Source of the DNA: Amanita rubescens
Taxonomy: Eukaryota > Basidiomycota > Agaricomycetes > Agaricales > Amanitaceae
DNA: 64,000 nucleotides
Assembly: GCA_015039365.1 (NCBI GenBank)
Contig: WION01000014.1
Location: 248,001 to 312,000 of the forward strand
Direction of reading: 5' to 3'
The position numbers and the translations under genes are program-made. Below, one piece after another: positions 22,499 to 31,212 of this stretch; within the stretch, counting starts at the first letter, position 1; each line of letters opens with the position of its first letter. The notes beneath the pieces were generated by a model. The model had not been told where the DNA came from. It was given only the letters and a program-made list of their open reading frames with translations, and made no database searches.

Positions 22499-22577
22499 TC
22501 CGGATCCCTCATAAGCGCCATGTGGGCGTACTATTCGGCAAGATGAATGACATGGATCAGGTGGTCGGCTGTTTTGA
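22499..22577 (+). repeat. Dispersed repeat copy 2
   Basis: This matches the segment at 19725-19800, including GGATCCCTCATAAGCG and AATGACATGGATCAGGTGGT, with a few inserted bases between the two matching blocks. It ends about 270 bases before the copia insertion. Confidence 0.6.
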
Positions 22578-22850
22578 TACTAGATTGAATAAAGAGATTT
22601 TGAATTGTTCTTGATGCATGTTGTGTGTACAGTGCAGTTTGAGAGTCTAGACTGATCATGGCGAGAGAGGAGAGGGGGTAACAATTAGCAGTCTGATCAG
22701 AAGATGGGCAGGGCGAGGAACTGTAGGACAAGAGTTGGTCGTGCCTGGGATAGTAGATTATTGTCAGTATTGACAGTTACATTGCGCACACGACCAAACA
22801 CCAATACCATCCAAACGAACCTTAATATTTGGAGCAGGGATGGAAATCAG

Positions 22851-23173
22851 TGTTAAATATAGAATTATATTTATAGAATGATTAACTATTGATTAACTAC
22901 AATCAATGTTACTCATATCGCTCGCGTCATCCTTTATGTATGACATAGAGATGACATCATAATGACTTCATTATGATATCATGGTGACATCATGATAGAC
23001 TCATGATCACACCTTATGGTGTGCTTAGCACGCCATATCTTCCCATCTATACTATACGCTTACACATATGTAGACACATATTTGTTCTCTCTTAGTATAT
23101 AAACCTGTCCTGTATCGTAGAATAGGATAATCTATTCTCTTCCTCTTACTATCACTACTACGCCGAAGGGTAG
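22851..23173 (+). repeat. Copia 5' LTR, left part
   Basis: This is identical by eye to the first 323 bases of the right LTR. It contains a TATA box (TATATAAA near 23097) and, at about 22945-23010, a cluster of TGACATCA/TGACTTCA-like palindromes that resemble bZIP/CRE sites. The last five bases (GGTAG) are the target site duplicated by the gypsy insertion. Confidence 0.92.
22945..23010 (+). promoter_or_regulatory. CRE-like palindrome cluster in the copia LTR
   Basis: Within the U3 part, the words ATGACATCATAATGAC, TTCATTATGATATCATGG and TGACATCATGAT follow one another, giving several overlapping inverted repeats around TGACATCA or TCATGA. Such sites resemble those bound by bZIP factors. The same cluster occurs in the right LTR. 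A TATA box follows about 90 bases later. Confidence 0.45.
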
Positions 23174-23573
23174 TGTTACGTTTGTTCGTTCACTGATAAG
23201 TCAAGCCTATCAGGTACCGTAGGTTCCTCAAGGGAGTTCCGGCACTTAAGAACGTTCAAAGTATAAGAGTGTTATCGGATAAGTCCTCAAGGGAACTTAG
23301 ACGATAACGAGACAGATTTTGACTGTTAAAACTAGACTGAGGTCTAGTCGTATATTTGCGTGATTTATATAGTACAGAGTACATACGCAAATATGGTAAG
23401 TATATATGCATGTGATAATGAAACGGTTAACATGTGAAAACGAACATTCATGTGATAAAGGTAGTTGGCATATGATAAACGATGAATGTTCTGGAAGGAA
23501 CGCATATGCAAATAACGACATAGGAGGGATGATAAGATAAGAAAAAGATAGGCCATGATGTACGTTTGTAACA
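23174..23573 (-). repeat. Gypsy 3' LTR (left copy)
   Basis: This 400-base LTR is preceded, in the element's reading direction, by the polypurine-like GGAGAAGGGCTA. It differs from the right copy by a single base that I can see (GATGTACG against GACGTACG). Confidence 0.93.
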
Positions 23574-23630
23574 TAGCCCTTCTCCTACATACGAAGTCCA
23601 ATATTCACCGAATATTGAAATAATTTGTGA

Positions 23631-25841
23631 CTACGTGTCACGGTTGTGTTCGGCGTCGCTGTCATAGGTGTAAGAGTCTTCGTTTCCTTGCCAAGGGTGA
23701 CGACGGCGACGGCGGTTATCGGTAAGACGTTCTTGAAGAGTCGGTCGCTCTTCTCGGGTATTCGAGGCGGTCATAGTGGCGACATGTCGTGTCGACTGTC
23801 CTCGTGTGGATTGGCCTCGACGGTTTCCAAGGTTTCGTCGTGATGGTGGAGGTCCAGTAGTAGTAGTAGTGAAGCGGTTGCCTGGAGGACGAGTATTTGT
23901 CCCTCGTCGTCTTCTTTCGATAGGCGGGGAAGGTTCGCCTTGTTCGAGTTGGGCGGAATCGATAGTAGTAGCGGGCGAAGCGGTAGAAATTCGTCTTTCA
24001 GGGATTTGTTCAAACGGCGTGGGCAGCGATGATTGTGTTATAGCGTCTGGATAAGTGGGAGGCGGGGTTTCCTCATGTACCGGTCCTCGGCATATTTCTC
24101 GTCGTCGCTGGTGTTCGGTAGTGTGATGCGGGGCTCCGCACATGTAACAACCTTGAGTTCCAGGGATGTCTTCTCCCTCGAAGGCTAGGTTATTCGGTTC
24201 AAATGATACCAATCGTTCGGCTGAGGGATCAGGTCCGTGCAGGTGAAAGATGGTGCGACGTGTCGGGTTTTCAAGGATAGGGACATCGCGTCCTTCAATT
24301 GTATGTCCTGTTTGGAGTGCGATGACGGCGGCGTCTTGGTATTCGTTACTGGCATTGGGTCTGTTAGGGTTACGATCGTGCCTCCACACGAGATTGTTAA
24401 TCGTCGTTTGTAGTTGTCGTAATATAGTTATGTCCCAACCATCGGGGGTCATCATCGGGTTGAGTCGGTCACTAAGGGTTCGAATTCGTTCGAACGTGGC
24501 ATTGACGGGAGTGCGGGGAAATACAGGGCGTCCGTGCATCCAGGCCATGCCAGTGTCTAAAGCGGGTTGTCGTGTTGGTTGGATGAAATGGTGACGATGT
24601 CCGGCGGTGGTAAGACGGGTTGCTTCTTCGAGGTATACGTCTCCTCGTAGATCACAAAACCAATGAATATTATTCCAGATCATTAAAGTGATCCAGCGGT
24701 TGCGTTGCGGTTCTCGGAACCGGCGGGTGAGATTAATGATGACGTTGACGAGGGCCATCAGATCAGGGCGAACATATCTATTCAAGATGAACAGATAGTT
24801 GTTGGCAAAGGTCCAGGATGTGAACAACGTCCAGATTCTGTAAAAGGCTCGTCGAATTATCGGATCGACGAAGGAGGGGATGGCGTAATGCGTCAAGATG
24901 ACGTTTATGGCGGGAATGTCGGGTGCAGGTACGTTGAAATTGTCGTCATTGACAGAAGCGTGTTGAAATAGAAACCTAGGAATGGGTCCTTCGGCAGGAA
25001 GTCTAGGCACTGGGCTCATGGATCGAGCGTGGGTTTCCCTCATTAGATCCAACGGGGTGTAAAGGGGCCTTGGCGATGGGGTGTCTTCTGGGAAGACAAT
25101 AGGGATCGAGATGGGATTGACGAGTCTTTCATTGATTTCGTCATTGGTGATGGCGTTAGCGGTGACAACATCAAGTTCGGCGGCGACAGCATTAGCGGCA
25201 GCAGAGATGGTGGCAGTGGTTGCAGCATTAGTGGCGGCAATGGTCCTTGCTCTTTCAAGGTAGTTGTCTACGAGTTCTTCGTCGATGGGAGGAATTCCCA
25301 TAGTAAAGGCGGTGGTGTTGAACATAAGTAGTCCTTCTCGCATGATCCGGATATCTTCAGGGGTAGTATCGGGACGTGGTCCGCGTGCATAGGTGATGAC
25401 CATTTGGTCTCTGGTGGCGAATACTTGAGCTACCATTTCCTGCATCTCAAGTGGCACAGGAGTATTAGGGGGAATAGCGTTCCCCATATCTGTGACGTTT
25501 TGCATTAGTTCTTCTATCGTAGAAGCGTTCGATGGTGGGAAGGTATAAGACGAGTTAGAAGATAAAGAATCTTCATCTCGTGGTATGAATTCCTCGTCAG
25601 AAGGAATTATAGGGAGCCATTCTGTACCGATGGACGTATAATGTAACATACAGATGGGAGGAGGAATTGGCAATGGCGTGGGCGATTCCTCTCTAGAAGG
25701 GGTCGGAGGGATGGTTTCCTCGACGACCGTTGAAGTGGCTGGAGTAGCAGCGGCGGATAGGTTATCAATGGGGGAGGACATAGTTTCAAGAACGGCGTTT
25801 TCGTGATTTACGAGTAGTGGGGACAATTGCTGTAATTCCAT
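23631..25841 (-). CDS. Gypsy third ORF: 736-residue Gag-like protein
   Basis: An intact 736-codon frame follows pol and overlaps its last 56 bases in another frame. It occupies the place where env sits in errantiviruses, but I see no signal peptide, no clear transmembrane segment and no glycoprotein features. The N-terminal third is acidic, with Pro/Ser/Thr-rich and Ala-rich stretches; the middle is a globular, Trp-rich region (about residues 300-480). Near residues 563-575 there is CYMCGAPHHTTEH, a CX2CX4HX3H pattern close to a retroviral zinc knuckle. The C-terminal tail is Arg-rich (RRRGTNTRPPGNRF, ENRRRRR-like). This looks like a second nucleic-acid-binding, Gag-like protein. Expression could be by reinitiation after pol, by splicing or from a separate message. 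Function is unknown. Confidence 0.8.
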   Translation of the reverse strand: MELQQLSPLLVNHENAVLETMSSPIDNLSAAATPATSTVVEETIPPTPSREESPTPLPIPPPICMLHYTSIGTEWLPIIPSDEEFIPRDEDSLSSNSSYTFPPSNASTIEELMQNVTDMGNAIPPNTPVPLEMQEMVAQVFATRDQMVITYARGPRPDTTPEDIRIMREGLLMFNTTAFTMGIPPIDEELVDNYLERARTIAATNAATTATISAAANAVAAELDVVTANAITNDEINERLVNPISIPIVFPEDTPSPRPLYTPLDLMRETHARSMSPVPRLPAEGPIPRFLFQHASVNDDNFNVPAPDIPAINVILTHYAIPSFVDPIIRRAFYRIWTLFTSWTFANNYLFILNRYVRPDLMALVNVIINLTRRFREPQRNRWITLMIWNNIHWFCDLRGDVYLEEATRLTTAGHRHHFIQPTRQPALDTGMAWMHGRPVFPRTPVNATFERIRTLSDRLNPMMTPDGWDITILRQLQTTINNLVWRHDRNPNRPNASNEYQDAAVIALQTGHTIEGRDVPILENPTRRTIFHLHGPDPSAERLVSFEPNNLAFEGEDIPGTQGCYMCGAPHHTTEHQRRREICRGPVHEETPPPTYPDAITQSSLPTPFEQIPERRISTASPATTIDSAQLEQGEPSPPIERRRRGTNTRPPGNRFTTTTTGPPPSRRNLGNRRGQSTRGQSTRHVATMTASNTREERPTLQERLTDNRRRRRHPWQGNEDSYTYDSDAEHNRDT

Positions 25842-28800
25842 GTTGTTCTTTATATTCGTTTAAGGTCTCCTCGGAGTGTTCTAAGTTTTCCTCGGTTTCC
25901 CATGAATTGTCAGATGTCGGATAACCTTTCCATTTGACTAAAAATTGCCATTGGTTTCCTTTTCTTCGGTGCGAGACAATCGTCTCGATTTCGTATTCTT
26001 CTTTGTTATCTATAAGGTCTGGGGTTGGTCTAGTAAAGTTTGGACCATGTGTTTCGTTTTCATGATAAGGGGTAAGGAGTGAAACATGAAAAACGGGGTG
26101 AATCTTCCATCTTGGGGGAAGTTCAAGTTTAGCGGTGACAGGTCCTAAGATCTTTTCGATCTTGAATGGTCCTTCTCGTCTAGGCGAGAATTTTCTTATT
26201 TGTCCAGTTTTCAGGTTTCGTGAGTCTAGCCATACCAAGTCTCCTTCTTTAAATGCGGGAGATTTCCCTTTGACACGTTGAGTCATTAGCTGTCTAGCTA
26301 ATTCGTGTGCGGCGAGAGCTTCGTCTCGTATTTGTGTTAAGACCTTGAAGCGGTCTTCAGCGGCGGGTACGTTGATTCGCGGGAATGCTGTGGGGATGGC
26401 CACAGGCTCTATTCCAAACATGATTTCAAACGGCGTCATCTTGGTAGATTGATGTATCCGTTGATTGTGCGCGAATTCTGCTAATGGCAGGTGATCTTTC
26501 CACTTTTTTGGATGATCAACGCAGTATAACCGGAGGTAAGTTTCTAGCTCCTGATTGAGTCGTTCCGATTCTCCGTCAGTTTGCGGATGAAAGGCGGTCG
26601 ACTTTCTATGGTTAATTCCGAAGATCTTGCAGATTTCTTCGAAAACTTTAGAGGTAAATTGTGGTCCTCTATCAGAGATGAGGGTTGTCGGTAACCCGTA
26701 TCGTTTGTAAACATCGTTAATGTAAGAGTTGGCGGTATCCATAGCGGTAAAAGATTTTTTGCATGGTATGAATATTACGCCCTTTGTTAAGCCTTGATCG
26801 ACCACGGTCAAAACAGAATCAAAACCGTCGATAATTGGCAGATCTGTGATGAAGTCCATTGAAACTTGTTCGAATGGGCGTGTGGCGTGGGATTTAATAG
26901 GCATCAAACCCGGTGTGATTGGATGTGTATTAACCTTCATTTGTTGACATAAGGCACAGCCTTCGACCCATTTAGATACGGTCGTTGTCATTCCAGGCCA
27001 ATAATAGTCGCGGCGGATAAGCTCTAGTGTCTTCAATCGTCCAGGGTGACCCATAACTACGGGGTCGTGATGTGACTTGATTATTTCGTTTCGTAATTCT
27101 TCGTTTTGAGGAACATAAACGCGTCCTTGATAACGAATGATGTTGTTATCGTTCTTCCAGTCATTAAACTTTGATCGGAGGGGTAGTTTTCCGTGCTTGA
27201 GACCGTCGATTACAACTTTAGCAAATTTATCTTGTGGCAATAATTCGGTGATTTTGTCTGCCCAAGATACATTGATCGCGGCGATAACCATGTCATCAGA
27301 GATCATGGTTTGTGGGATTTCTTTTGCTTTTGCCTCTTCTTCGTTAATATGGTCAGGGCGTCTCGATAAAGCGTCTGCCTGAATAAGTTTTGATCCAGGG
27401 ACATGTTCTAACTTGATATCAAATTCTGTGATTTCTTGCCACCAGCGTGACTGTCTGGCGGTCATTTTCTGCGGATGTTTGTAATATGATAAATTCTTAT
27501 GATCGCAGTGGATCATAATCGTATGTGGGCTTCCTTTAAGAAGGTGTCTCCAGGTTTCAAACGCTTTCTTTATTGCTAATAACTCGCGATCGTATACTTG
27601 ATATCTTTGTTCGGTATCGCTTAACCGATGACTGATAAATCCGCATGGGTGCAGTTCTCCATCAGATCCCCGTTGTTTCAGGACGGCTCCTACCGCCCAG
27701 TTTGACGCATCGGTCTCTAATAAAAACGGTTTCGTTGGATCTGGCATAACTAGAACCGGTTCTTCTAGGAATTTCTCCTTTAATGTGTCAAATGCTTTCT
27801 GACATTCTGCATCCCATCGGAAGGGAACTGTTTTCTTCGTAAGTTCCGTGAGTGGAGCTACTATTTCGGCGTAATTTCCTATAAATTTCCTGTAAAAATT
27901 CGCGAACCCTAGAAATGACCGTATTTGTTTAACAGTTTTCGGTTCGGGCCATTTGCTAATTCCAGCGAGTTTTACGGGGTCCATCATGATCTTTCCTTCT
28001 TTGACGATCATCCCAAGGAATTCGACTTCCTTGGCGACGAATTTACATTTTTCCAGTTTCAGGAACAGATCGTTTTCTTTCAGCCGTTGCAAGACTTGCT
28101 TAGTGCGCTCCCTCGTTTCTTCCTCGTTCGCTCCATATATCAACATGTTGTCAATGTAGACGACTAGCCATCCTTCGGCTATCATGTCACGGAAGTATTC
28201 GTTCATCATCGTTTGAAATGTTGACGGTGAATTGCATAATCCAAAGAGCATTACGGTAGGCTCGAAGAGACCACGGTTCGTTGTGAATGCGGCCTTCCAT
28301 TCGTCGCCTTTCTTTATTCGCACATTATTGTAACCCCATCGGAGGTCTAACTTGGAGAAGTATTTTGCTTTTCTTAGTTTTAATAATAAGTCGGATACTA
28401 AAGGAAGGGGATAGGCATTCCGTTTCGTCCAGCTATTGATGTATCGGTAATCTTGGCAGGGTCTCAACTCTCCTTTTTCTTTTTTTGCAACGTAAAAGAA
28501 AGGAGACGCTTGCGGAGATTGTGATGGTCGAATATAACCTTTTTTGAGTTGTTCGTCGACCCATTTATTCATTAGCTGTTCTTCATGGATTGATAACGGG
28601 TAGTTCTTTGCCACTTTAGGTTTAAACCCTTCTTTCAGATCTATCGCATGATCCCATTGTCGTGAGATGGGAAATCGTTCTGACGTCTGTTTATCAAAAA
28701 CTCTTCTCCATTTGTCATATTCAGGGGGTAATTCTACTTTCATAGGTTTATCTTCGTGTTCATGTGCGAGCGCTTGAGACGCTGATGTTTTCGCTTGAAT

Positions 28801-29379
28801 CCAAAGGTGATCAGTCTCGAGATCTTCGTCCTCATCTGCGTCCAATTCTTCTTCTTTTTGGATATACTGAAGATACATTTCAGTTTCATCGTCGTAATCA
28901 AACGTAGTTTCTTCTTCCGGATCGATCTTCCTTTCGTCGGGGAATCTAACTGTTCCTTCAGACCAATCTATTCTGGGGTTGATTTCTCGGAGCCAAGGTA
29001 ATCCTAGTATCAGTCGTTGATCGCCTAGTCGTGTGACATAAAACCAGTCTTTAAACCGGTTGTTTTCGATGTTATAGCTTATCTGGATTTTATACCGTAT
29101 ATCTCCAGACTTGTTATTTGTTCCGTCCACATTTCGCACTGGGATGGGTTTCTTTAAGCGAGTGATTTCGTTCCAATTGACGAGTGAGCTATCGACGAAT
29201 TTTCCTTGTGCGCCTGAGTCGATAAGGGCTTTGGTTTCAGCGGTTTTTAGGTTCGAACATTTGGTAATGGGAATGGTGATTTTATTTCTGGATATAGAAG
29301 ATACTGTTACACCATTTATACATAGTTGTTCGTCTTCAGAGACGACGGACGCTGATTCATCGTCGTCTCGTTCTAAAAA
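25786..29379 (-). CDS. Gypsy Pol polyprotein (PR-RT-RH-IN-chromodomain), YIDN at RT active site
   Basis: Pol is reached by a -1 shift at the gag stop and gives about 1,195 residues. In order: aspartic protease (ALIDSGAQGKFVD near 29220), reverse transcriptase, RNase H (LLETDASNWAVGAVL near 27700), the zinc-binding HHCC region and integrase core (FITDLP, SDRGPQFTSK, E in SERLNQ), a GPF/Y-type segment (EGPFKIEKILGPV), and a C-terminal chromodomain (VSHRRKGNQWQFLVKWKGY) that marks it as a chromovirus. The polymerase motif that should read Y-x-D-D reads YIDN: codon GAC has become AAC (plus-strand T at 28149, in a former CpG if the ancestor was GAC GAC). Loss of this catalytic Asp should inactivate the polymerase. 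The rest of the frame is open. Confidence 0.93.
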   Translation of the reverse strand, partial: FLERDDDESASVVSEDEQLCINGVTVSSISRNKITIPITKCSNLKTAETKALIDSGAQGKFVDSSLVNWNEITRLKKPIPVRNVDGTNNKSGDIRYKIQISYNIENNRFKDWFYVTRLGDQRLILGLPWLREINPRIDWSEGTVRFPDERKIDPEEETTFDYDDETEMYLQYIQKEEELDADEDEDLETDHLWIQAKTSASQALAHEHEDKPMKVELPPEYDKWRRVFDKQTSERFPISRQWDHAIDLKEGFKPKVAKNYPLSIHEEQLMNKWVDEQLKKGYIRPSQSPQASPFFYVAKKEKGELRPCQDYRYINSWTKRNAYPLPLVSDLLLKLRKAKYFSKLDLRWGYNNVRIKKGDEWKAAFTTNRGLFEPTVMLFGLCNSPSTFQTMMNEYFRDMIAEGWLVVYIDNMLIYGANEEETRERTKQVLQRLKENDLFLKLEKCKFVAKEVEFLGMIVKEGKIMMDPVKLAGISKWPEPKTVKQIRSFLGFANFYRKFIGNYAEIVAPLTELTKKTVPFRWDAECQKAFDTLKEKFLEEPVLVMPDPTKPFLLETDASNWAVGAVLKQRGSDGELHPCGFISHRLSDTEQRYQVYDRELLAIKKAFETWRHLLKGSPHTIMIHCDHKNLSYYKHPQKMTARQSRWWQEITEFDIKLEHVPGSKLIQADALSRRPDHINEEEAKAKEIPQTMISDDMVIAAINVSWADKITELLPQDKFAKVVIDGLKHGKLPLRSKFNDWKNDNNIIRYQGRVYVPQNEELRNEIIKSHHDPVVMGHPGRLKTLELIRRDYYWPGMTTTVSKWVEGCALCQQMKVNTHPITPGLMPIKSHATRPFEQVSMDFITDLPIIDGFDSVLTVVDQGLTKGVIFIPCKKSFTAMDTANSYINDVYKRYGLPTTLISDRGPQFTSKVFEEICKIFGINHRKSTAFHPQTDGESERLNQELETYLRLYCVDHPKKWKDHLPLAEFAHNQRIHQSTKMTPFEIMFGIEPVAIPTAFPRINVPAAEDRFKVLTQIRDEALAAHELARQLMTQRVKGKSPAFKEGDLVWLDSRNLKTGQIRKFSPRREGPFKIEKILGPVTAKLELPPRWKIHPVFHVSLLTPYHENETHGPNFTRPTPDLIDNKEEYEIETIVSHRRKGNQWQFLVKWKGYPTSDNSWETEENLEHSEETLNEYKEQHGITAIVPTTRKSRKRRS

Positions 29380-30386
29380 CCCTTTTTGTTCAATTTTCGG
29401 CGGGCACTACGTGGTAATGTTTTCGCCATTTCTCGTATGACGGCGATTCTCTGGTCTTCGTCGTTTTCACTGTTGGATTCTTCACTTGACGAGCCACTGT
29501 CGTCTTCATCGCTATCCGCATCCAGCGCTCTGATTCTTTTTCCTTTTCCTTTCCCTTTGTTGCGGTTATTATTTCGGCCGCGTGGTTTTCCTCGAAATTG
29601 TCCTCTAGGGGCTGCCCTTCCTCGTGAATTCCCAAGGTTTTGTCGTTTCTTTTTGGGATTAGGGCAGTCCGAGATTAAATGTCCTGTTTTTCCGCATCCA
29701 TAGCATACAGCGGTTTTTACCCATTCCATGGAGGTTTCAGCAATCTGCATTTGTCGCGCTTGTCGGTTTAATTCTAGTACAGCCTCGTCGACTTCCATTT
29801 TGTCATCAAATTCTTTTACTTGGCCAAAAGTGGAGAATAAGGTGTTCGCCACTTCTATGTCAAGGATACGAGTTCGTAATGATTTATAGGTTGTCGGGGC
29901 ACCTCCTAGTCGTAGTTTTTCTCGTAAGGTGTTTGGTAATCCTAAAACTAGGAGATGACATTTCGTCGTATCGTCAGTGATTTTGGCTAAATTGATGTCT
30001 CGATCGACGCGCGCAATATATTGATTAATTGATTGCTTTGGGAGTTTTCTCCATGTGAGTAATCTGTGCATGGCTAGTCCTGCTTCGTCTACTTGTCCCC
30101 AATCTTCTTTCAGTTCTTTAATAAAAGCGTCATAGTTGGCGTATTTTGTCGTTTCGGCGTCATATTCAGTTATTTTGTTGTCGCGCCATTGTTGAGCGTT
30201 GCCATCAATATGATACATAATGAACTGTATCTTATCTTGAGCATCCGTCATTTTATTCATTTTCATGAATAATTCGGCTTTCGCTATGAACGGATTGAGA
30301 TATTTTCGATCTCCTTCGAACGGTTTAGGAGGTTTGATCTTCGGTAGATCTGACCTTGGTTCGGTCCGGGGTCCTGATCCACTCAT
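29373..30386 (-). CDS. Gypsy Gag core, from the first ATG
   Basis: From the first ATG of the predicted transcript (30386) the frame gives 337 residues to TAG 29373-29375. It contains the retrotransposon Gag fold (PPKPFEGDRKYLNPFIAKAE, then W-R-x-x-K and the LLTWRKLPKQSINQYIAR block) and one zinc knuckle CYGCGKTGHLISDC (CX2CX4HX4C), followed by a basic RGR-rich tail and an acidic Ser-rich stretch. The same frame stays open upstream for another 263 codons without any Met. The stop is directly preceded by the slippery heptamer G-GGT-TTT, which joins it to Pol. Confidence 0.93.
   Translation of the reverse strand: MSGSGPRTEPRSDLPKIKPPKPFEGDRKYLNPFIAKAELFMKMNKMTDAQDKIQFIMYHIDGNAQQWRDNKITEYDAETTKYANYDAFIKELKEDWGQVDEAGLAMHRLLTWRKLPKQSINQYIARVDRDINLAKITDDTTKCHLLVLGLPNTLREKLRLGGAPTTYKSLRTRILDIEVANTLFSTFGQVKEFDDKMEVDEAVLELNRQARQMQIAETSMEWVKTAVCYGCGKTGHLISDCPNPKKKRQNLGNSRGRAAPRGQFRGKPRGRNNNRNKGKGKGKRIRALDADSDEDDSGSSSEESNSENDEDQRIAVIREMAKTLPRSARRKLNKKGF
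29376..29382 (-). promoter_or_regulatory. -1 ribosomal frameshift heptamer at the gag stop
   Basis: Read on the minus strand in the Gag frame, the sequence is AAG GGT TTT TAG. The seven bases G-GGT-TTT fit the X-XXY-YYZ rule exactly, and a -1 slip enters the open Pol frame (GGG TTT TTA GAA) at once. The heptamer touches the stop codon. I did not search for a downstream pseudoknot. Confidence 0.85.
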
Positions 30387-31175
30387 ATCTCGTTCTTTTC
30401 CTTTTCTAGAAGGAAATGGGTTGATTGGTGGGGTAAACAAGTATGGAAATACGACAGGGGGTGATGGTGCGGGTCGTGTAGCTTCGAGTTTTGATTCAGT
30501 TACAAGGGATAAGGAAGCGATAAGTTGAGCTGAGGTTTCGTCTTCAACTCGTTGTTTAACTGTGGGTATAACAACGTCTTCGGTTCCAGGTGCGTATTCG
30601 AGTTTATCCTGGGATTCTTCTTCTTCCTCTTGTTCAGAGAAGGGATCTTTATCGTCTTCTTTATCGGACTCTCCTGACGGTTCGGCGCTTTCTCTGTAAT
30701 GAACGTGTGGTGATGCAACGGGAGTTTCTTGGCTAGTGGTTAAGGTTTCTGATTCGTTCGCTTTCTTCCAACGTTGTAGCGCAGTTCGTGTTAACTCCTC
30801 TTTTCCTCCTATGAAGGGTTCTCCTTCAAAGTATTCGTCTCTAATAAAGTACGGTTCTTCTCCTGTTTCCGATTCAGTGGCGTACCAACGTTTACTTCCT
30901 TCGTGAAAGGCAAGTTTGCGTTCGTTTAGATATAATCCTCCTTCGAACGGGAAGGATTGATTTGGTGGTCTTCCAAGTTTTTGTTTTACCCAAAACTGGT
31001 GACCTGGTACGGGTTTTCCTGAAGCGGTATAACACCAGCCGTTTTCTCGTTTATCCCAATGAATGGAATGTTCGTCGAGATAATAGAGATGGTCAAGGGG
31101 GTTTCGTTTGGCGTTATTCGGAGGGGTACTTTTAGATTGTCGTGGAGCAATGGTGAATGATGGGAGGTGAGAGCG
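30387..31175 (-). CDS. Gypsy ATG-less leader ORF in frame with Gag
   Basis: The Gag frame stays open upstream from 30386 to a TAA at 31176-31178, 263 codons with no Met. The translation looks like real protein: an acidic, Trp- and Tyr-containing region with YYLDEHSIHWDKRENGW, GKPVPGHQFWVKQKLGRPP and DEYFEGEPFIGGKEELTR, then a Glu/Asp-rich stretch leading into Gag. On the minus strand there is no ATG in any frame from about 31420 to the gag ATG. Nine codons into the frame, ATT at 31151-31149 sits in ACCATTG, an ideal context for near-cognate initiation. I infer either an N-terminally extended Gag made from a non-AUG codon, or an RNA leader kept free of AUG. A spliced upstream start is the alternative. 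Confidence 0.6.
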
Positions 31176-31212
31176 TTAAAGCTATCGTGCTCGGAGAGGA
31201 GTCTAGTTTTAT

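Larger units (their letters stand above)
18871..22845. other. Gene-poor region between minisatellite 1 and the copia element
   Basis: Nearly 4 kb without a gene I can support. Open frames are short or overlap on both strands (for example around 20555-21095) and show no known motif. Two copies of an 80-base dispersed repeat lie at about 19725 and 22499. Confidence 0.45.
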
